Source: Heterohyrax brucei (taxonomy: Eukaryota; Chordata; Mammalia; Hyracoidea; Procaviidae). From it: 64,000 nucleotides of DNA. The DNA lies in NCBI GenBank assembly GCA_028571685.1, contig CM053146.1, positions 115,171,431 to 115,235,430 of the forward strand. Direction: 5' to 3'. How positions within the stretch are numbered: position 1 is the first letter of the stretch; every line of letters starts with the position of its first letter. The notes under the pieces are model-generated. The model did not search any database, was not told where the DNA came from, and saw nothing but the letters and a program-made list of their open reading frames with translations. Shown piece by piece: positions 59,036 through 64,000 of this stretch. The position numbers and the translations under genes were made by a program.

Positions 59036-59059
59036 GATACAGTGTATGTACACTGTATC
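59036..59059. repeat. Perfect 11-bp inverted repeat (hairpin)
   Basis: GATACAGTGTA, spacer TG, TACACTGTATC. The arms are perfectly complementary, in otherwise repeat-free sequence. Confidence 0.9.
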
Positions 59060-59624
59060 CATTTGGTTCTTCTGCTCAATTCACAAAGTCATGAAAAGTT
59101 AAGAAGAAAAACTAAATTCTACTTGTATTGATAAACATACACATTACACTTTCTGCGGTGCCTTTCAGAGTGGTCCTCGTTTTCTCAAAAGTAGAGCCAG
59201 GACATTCACTTTTTCAAGAACTGGTGAAATAATATACGTTAATTTTCATTGTTAAAACAGTGAAGATTTCATTCCAGGATGCACCGGGGACATCGTACTG
59301 ATTTTCTCAAAGAATAATTTATATCATAAAATGGGGGATGAAAAAGATACTGTCTGATTTCTGTGTGTTTGTCTGTCCCCAAACTTCTCCTAAGGAATAA
59401 TGATTCTCTATTCTCAGACCTTATTTTAAATCTAATTCCTAGGAGTAGAAGCCAAGTAGCTAAAACAAGACACCCAGAAGGGGTCCTTAAAGCCTTCACG
59501 TTCATAGAATACCATTTGAAACTCGAGACAGTCATTTACCTGGGATATTTATAATCACTCCAGTAAATAGGGGGAAGGACAGCCTAGATGTCCCTTTCAA
59601 TCCTAGGAGTCCATGATTCTAAGA

Positions 59625-59850
59625 AGGGAGAAGGAGGAATGATGAGAGGATGGGAAATCGTGTACAGGAAAAAGAAAGGGCAAAACTGAGGCAAGAGAAG
59701 GTAGCCTCTTGTATGACGGAGGGGTGGGTGACTCACGGCCAAGATGAAGAGAGAAAGGAGGAGAGAGAGGAGAAAGAAGGGGAAGGCGAGGGTAGGGAGG
59801 AGGACGTAAGGAGAGGGGAGAAAGAGGAAGAGAAAGACCAAAAACCACAA
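59625..59850. repeat. Polypurine (GA-rich) tract
   Basis: Plus strand dominated by A and G (AAGAGAGAAAGGAGGAGAGA, GGAGAAAGAAGGGGAAGGCG AGGG). The strongest part is about 59740-59840. Confidence 0.85.
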
Positions 59851-60507
59851 TTGAAATGGCATACTAGAGCCAGAAGCTGGGGCGTTTGGCACATGCCAGC
59901 AACTCTTTGAGAAACTGAGAAGACTGTTGTGTTAGGAAGCTTGGAGGTACTCCCATAATTGTTTCTCAAAAGTTTCAGCTAACAGACCTCTAAAATCTCT
60001 CCTTTTTCATTAATAGAAAGAGGACTTCATAAATTTAGCGCGTTACGCATTGTAGTAATGCTCCCTTTCAAATCACTGGGTAATTCTTTGGACCAGTTAT
60101 AAAAACACAAACAAATGTAACATTCTCTTTGTACCTCGGACAGCCAGCAAGCCAATGAGATTCTGTATTATGGTAGCTGGCGCATCTTCTCGCAGCCTCA
60201 TTGTGTCTCCATGTCTGTTATCTTGTTATCTTGTTAAGTTTCATTAGAGAATTTGAAAACGCCAAGTTGTTTATAGGCTATTGGTTTTCTGCTACCTGGT
60301 AATAGGACATATATCACTCATTGATGATGGCAGTATCTCATGTTGTTGGAATAAACTGAAAGAAAAAAATCAGCAGAAAGGTCGCATGGACTAGCTGACA
60401 TGCTTCTTTCCTCTTTTCCCAATAGACAGCTAATTATATGTGGTCCTTGAGTGGTACAATCTGTTGACAGAGTTGACTGGAGATCCAGTCTACTCAGAGG
60501 CATCTTA

Positions 60508-60611
60508 TAATAAAGGCCTGGTGAGCTATTTCCAAAAATTCAGCCTCTGAAAACCTTATGGAGCGCACTTTTCCTCTGACACGCAGGAAATCACCACGAG
60601 TGGGAATTGAT
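60508..60611 (+). repeat. AfroSINE fragment, long subfamily
   Basis: AATAAAGGCCTGGTGAGCTA TTTCC, CAGCCTCTGAAAACCTTATGG and GAATTGATGGCACCTG are the 3' half of the long form. Another copy follows directly. Confidence 0.75.
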
Positions 60612-60615
60612 GGCA

Positions 60616-60776
60616 CCTGAATCCTGGTGGTGTAGTGGTTAAGTGCTACGGCTGCTAACCAAAAAGCTGGCAGTTCAAATCCACCAGGAGCTCCTTGGAA
60701 ACTCTGTGGGGCAGCCCTACTGTATCCTATAGGGTCACTGTGAGTCAGAATCAACTTGGTGGCACTGGGTTTGTTT
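60616..60776 (+). repeat. AfroSINE
   Basis: GAATCCTGGTGGTGTAGTGG, CTGCTAACCAAAAAGCTGGC, CAAATCCACCAGGAGCTCC, CCTATAGGGTCACTGTGAGTC and a GGCACTGGGTTTG end. Confidence 0.95.
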
Positions 60777-60917
60777 TTGTTGTTTGTTTTGTTTTTTTTG
60801 GAAAATATCTTCCTTACTTACTTATCCTGATTTGCAGTTTAGCCTCTGATCTTGTGATTTAGCAAGATATCAATTCCCCTGCTAAACTTCAAAGACCTGT
60901 GCACCACCAAATTACAC

Positions 60918-60986
60918 CTTGGTGACAATTATACCTTGGTGACATGAGTCAGAATCTACTGGACAGCAGCTAACAGCAGCAACAAG
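60918..60986 (+). repeat. AfroSINE 3' end fragment
   Basis: GACATGAGTCAGAATCTACTG GACAGCAGCTAACAGCAGCAA is the terminal part of an AfroSINE or RTE tail. Confidence 0.7.
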
Positions 60987-61333
60987 CTTCGTCTTCAGCC
61001 TCACCTCTATTACCCCATGGAAAGCTTCCTTGATGTATTCCATTTAAAGTAACAAATATTTGTAGTCCCCTTTATGGATTAAAAAGCACTTGCACATGCA
61101 CATTCCCATTTCGTCTTCAGCAAAACCTGTGACAAGGAAGATAAGGAAGCTGCATCTGGTAAAAGAGAAGTGTCTTTCCACAAATACCCAGTTATAAATA
61201 ACAGGTCTTCACCCTAGTGTAGTTAGTTCTTATAGCCCCACACCTCCATAGATTCTTTTTTAATGTTTAAAAATGTATGTTTCTAAATTTCCTGTGATGA
61301 AAATTTGATATTGAACCCAGTAACCAAAGAGTT

Positions 61334-61358
61334 AAAATAAATAAATAAATAAATAAAA
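61334..61358. repeat. (AAAT)n microsatellite
   Basis: About six AAAT units (AAATAAATAAATAAATAAAT). Confidence 0.9.
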
Positions 61359-61482
61359 TCACCAATAATAACAGTAGAGTTGATCACAATTAACATTTTA
61401 GACTATTTTCCTCCATTTTTTTTTTTTTTTCTTGTATGGATCACTGTGTCTGAAATACATAATCAGTGTGTGTATAGTCTCA

Positions 61483-61690
61483 CAGGAGTCCCTGGGTGGT
61501 ACAAACAGTTAAATACTGGACTAATAACCAAAAGTTTGTTGGCTTGACCTCAACAAATGTGCCTCAGAAGAAAGGCCTGGCAACCTGCTTCTGAAAGGTC
61601 ACAGCTGTGAAATCCCAATGGATGGCAGTTCTACTCTGAGATATGAAGGGTCTCCACGAATCTGACTTCATGGCAACCGATTGTTTATTT
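61483..61690 (+). repeat. AfroSINE, long subfamily
   Basis: GGAGTCCCTGGGTGGTACAAAC, CTAATAACCAAAAGTTTGTTGG, AAGGCCTGGCAACCTGCTTC, GGTCACAGCTGTGAAATCCC, TGACTTCATGGCAACCGATTG. Confidence 0.9.
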
Positions 61691-63055
61691 TTTTTTAATA
61701 GTACTCACACACTTATATACATAGAAAAGACTTACATGCAAATACAAATTTCTGTATTCTACCTTTTGATCATTGTGTTGAGATCTTTTCCTGGAAGAAC
61801 ACTAGAAATTTTCTTTCCAATTAATCTTTTCAAACACATCATTTTTAATGCTTGCGGAAAACTTCATCATGATATTACCATACTTTAATTTTATTTAATT
61901 TTAATTTCTCTTAATACTGGACATTCAAGGTTTTCAGTATTATAAGTTGCTCTCTGATAAGCAACTTTGTACATACATTTTGATAAATAGTTTGGATTAT
62001 TGCCTGAAGATGCTTAGAAGTGGAATGATGCTCCAAGGGCTTGAAACATACTGCCAACAAGTTTCTAGAAAGATGGAAACAAATAATGCTTCTCCCAGCA
62101 AGGTAGGAGACAGCTTATTTCACTCCACTACTCACAGCTTATCTCAGTCCATTACTCACAGCGTGGAGTATTCTCAGTCACTCCTCCTTAAATATTTGCT
62201 AATTTGATTAGTGAAAAACAGTATAATTTTACTTTGTACTTCTTAGGTTACTAGTGGGGTTTAACATTTTTCTAGAAGCTTCTACCTATTTCAGATCACC
62301 ATTTTACCTCAGCTTAGTGCCATTACCTATAGGAACAGTTGTTGAATCAATTTCTTTCTCTCCCACAAAAAATCAATATGTGTTCATCAAAATGTATTTG
62401 GATACAGGTTTTTATATCCCTCATGGCAAAAATTAATTATTACACACTTGGCAACTTTTATGCATTGAGCTAGGCCACATCTATTTGGGTCATGTTTTAA
62501 TAGACTCCGTCTCGCCCTAATATAATAGCATCCCTTGGAATAGGCAATATCAGAAAAATAAGAACCTCCCGGTAGACAGTGAAAGAAATGTCACATCAGG
62601 GTCTGGACATTGCTATGACAACCCAGGCTCAATCCATCACCACTGCCAGTGGTATGCATAGCAAAGGAACCTCCTTTGCAGTGTTTAATCTGGGAATTTT
62701 AGTATTAAATATATATTTGACATTGAGATCTCATACCTTATTTGCTATTGTCAGGCTTAGTTGACAGACAGCTAAGTTAGCCACTTTTTATAGTCCATTT
62801 TGAAAATGAAACTATAAATTTTGAAGCTGGGCTTCATCATTGCAGAGAGAAAAGCTTTTCGAAGCCTATTGTTGAAATATAATGTTTTATAGGATTTATG
62901 AGCTCCAGATTCAGGACGATCATTTGCCAAGCACTTAAGGCTGGTTTTGCTGCCCTTTGCTTTTCTTTCCTCCCCTGCAAACACCCTGCCATTAGAAAAG
63001 AAAAATTATGAAGAAGAACTTATTTGATTCAATACAAATATCAGTGTTGGATGGG

Positions 63056-63057
<2 letters not shown>
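61691..63057. other. Intron, no gene recognised
   Basis: AT-rich sequence. Parts of 61700-62440 (TCTGTATTCTACCTTTTGATC, AGTGGAATGATGCTCCAAGGG) have the texture of a decayed L1 or other old repeat, but I cannot assign a family. Open frames here have no domains. Confidence 0.45.
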
Positions 63058-63102
<45 letters not shown>

Positions 63103-63117
63103 CGCACACACACACAG
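63058..63117. repeat. (CA)n microsatellite with two CG interruptions
   Basis: About 60 bases of CA dinucleotides interrupted by CACGCA units at about 63093 and 63103. On minus it produces a meaningless VCVCVC frame. Confidence 0.95.
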
Positions 63118-63950
63118 AAAAATCCTAAACATTTACTATAAAGATCCCTGAGTAGACAAGGCTGTTTCTTAGTGACAGGCATACTATTTGCTTTTGCAAA
63201 TGAAGTGGGCATCCTGTTTGTTTTGATATTAAATGGATACCCCTGATTCAGAGCAGTGTTTTGAATTTATAACTCCAAGTCTTCTTCCATATGCTTCCAG
63301 CATTCTTTTTGAAATTTTATGATACAGTAAGCTCTGTGATTTGGGCTTGTCTTAGTGCTGTTAATTTTACAAAGAAAATACATTCTTTGAAACTTGTAAT
63401 CACAGTAGCTGTCAAGTGGTAGAAAATGAAGAAAACCACCAGCCAGCATCAGATTTATTAAGCACTCTAGAAGTACGAAATGAATGCAGTTATTTGTCTT
63501 TGAAAGGTTCAGTGTCCACGATCTGGATTTACCCTAATGGACAAGCAGTGGAAGGAGTGATCGTCAGGTCACTATCTCTGTAGCCAGAATACACGTGGTT
63601 GGAACACACTCCGGGTGAGCCACCTATGCAGACCTCCAATTTGTTCATCTTGACTGCAAATGACTTAATTTAACAGTTTTCTAACAAATGCATTGGGTAG
63701 AATGGTGAAGTTTTCTATTAATTTTTTTCTTAAAAGAATCACCAGTGAGAAACCATATTAAGTAGGCTTCTCACTCCATTTGTTTTAAATCACCACCTTT
63801 AATGCATGAATTTCTGAATAGCCTCTGACTCTTCCAAGCACTAAACTGCAGCAGTGAACATGGAATGGGTAGTTCTGATGCTGCATCTGTTGGGCCTGTG
63901 TTGGCTTTGAAAGGTTTTATATGCATAGCTGCATCAGTGCTGTGCTGGTC
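63118..63950. other. Intron immediately upstream of the terminal acceptor-like site
   Basis: Repeat-free, unique-looking sequence up to the window end, as expected next to an exon. No coding exon is seen inside it. Confidence 0.45.
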
Positions 63951-64000
63951 ATCTTGCTGTGGTCCTGGTCTGTTCTTGCTTGTTTTTTTTTTGTTTTCAG
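63951..64000 (+). promoter_or_regulatory. Strong 3' splice-site consensus at the window edge (possible next exon outside)
   Basis: The window ends with a long T-run interrupted by G, then TTTTCAG. A possible branch adenosine lies in GGTCATC near 63951, about 49 nt upstream. The orientation matches the PARD3B exon. If real, the intron is about 34.6 kb and the next exon starts at the first base outside the window. It could be chance, because T-rich tracts ending in CAG are common in introns. Confidence 0.45.

Larger units (their letters stand above)
57775..60505. other. Intron, largely unique
   Basis: About 2.7 kb almost free of SINEs, with a stub at 58309-58346, a perfect hairpin at 59036-59059 and a polypurine tract at 59625-59850. 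No gene recognised. The open frames at 59584-59969 follow the purine bias. Confidence 0.5.

Noticed and set aside
59584-59969. Four overlapping open frames rich in Leu/Pro/Ser or Glu/Arg
   Set aside because: They are the two strands of a GA-rich simple-sequence tract, with no protein homology or splice context.
63006-63212. Minus-strand open frame with a VCVCVC run
   Set aside because: It is the translation of the CA microsatellite.
1-64000. CRISPR arrays, operons, prophage, insertion sequences or an exogenous viral genome
   Set aside because: No direct-repeat/spacer arrays, no dense coding and no viral gene sets are visible; the window is mammalian intron with retroposons and DNA transposons.

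Overview
This is vertebrate nuclear DNA: AT-rich, intron-like, and packed with decayed interspersed repeats. The commonest repeat is a roughly 160-200 bp SINE with a tRNA-like head, a short GC-rich body and an RTE/BovB-like tail. It is recognisable as AfroSINE, which is restricted to Afrotheria. RTE (BovB-like) LINE pieces with the same tail, a tRNA-Gly-headed SINE and L1 3' ends accompany it. Older eutherian repeats (MER5A, MaLR/MLT1-like LTRs, MIR, L2, a Tigger-like element) are also present. The source is therefore most likely an afrotherian mammal, probably elephant or a close relative. The species call rests on remembered repeat families, not on a database search.

Only one protein-coding segment is convincing: a 303-nt internal exon on the + strand at 29136-29438, with a proper acceptor and donor and phase 2 at both ends. 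Its 100 complete codons match the C-terminal part of a Par-3 family polarity scaffold, best PARD3B. The rest of the window is then intron of that gene: about 29 kb upstream of the exon and about 34.5 kb downstream. The window ends on a strong 3' splice-site consensus (T-tract, then TTTTCAG), so the next exon may begin at the first base outside it.

Layout. 1-19 kb: intron with scattered AfroSINEs, an RTE 3' end (4.6 kb), two MLT1-like LTRs, a degenerate L1 (16.4-17.1 kb) and a MER5A. 19.2-23.6 kb: one long decayed RTE LINE broken by an L1 3' UTR and by a Tigger-like element that itself holds an AfroSINE with a perfect 11-bp target duplication. 23.7-29.1 kb: SINEs, a MER5A and unique intron up to the exon. 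29.4-39.5 kb: mostly unique intron plus two RTE-derived composite fragments. 39.5-40.9 kb: L1 3' end. 41-50 kb: unique intron, a candidate conserved element near 46.6-46.95 kb, a tRNA-Gly SINE, a SINE-in-SINE and a minus-strand RTE. 52-55.2 kb: two mariner DNA transposons, one near full length with a broken transposase, the other a fold-back palindrome made of two inverted transposase 3' ends. 55-64 kb: further SINEs, a polypurine tract, a CA microsatellite and the terminal acceptor-like sequence.

I found no bacterial, viral, CRISPR or operon features, no intact transposon ORF, no CpG-island promoter and no functional tRNA. The most noteworthy items are the fold-back mariner, the multi-level RTE nest and the possible exon boundary at the window end.
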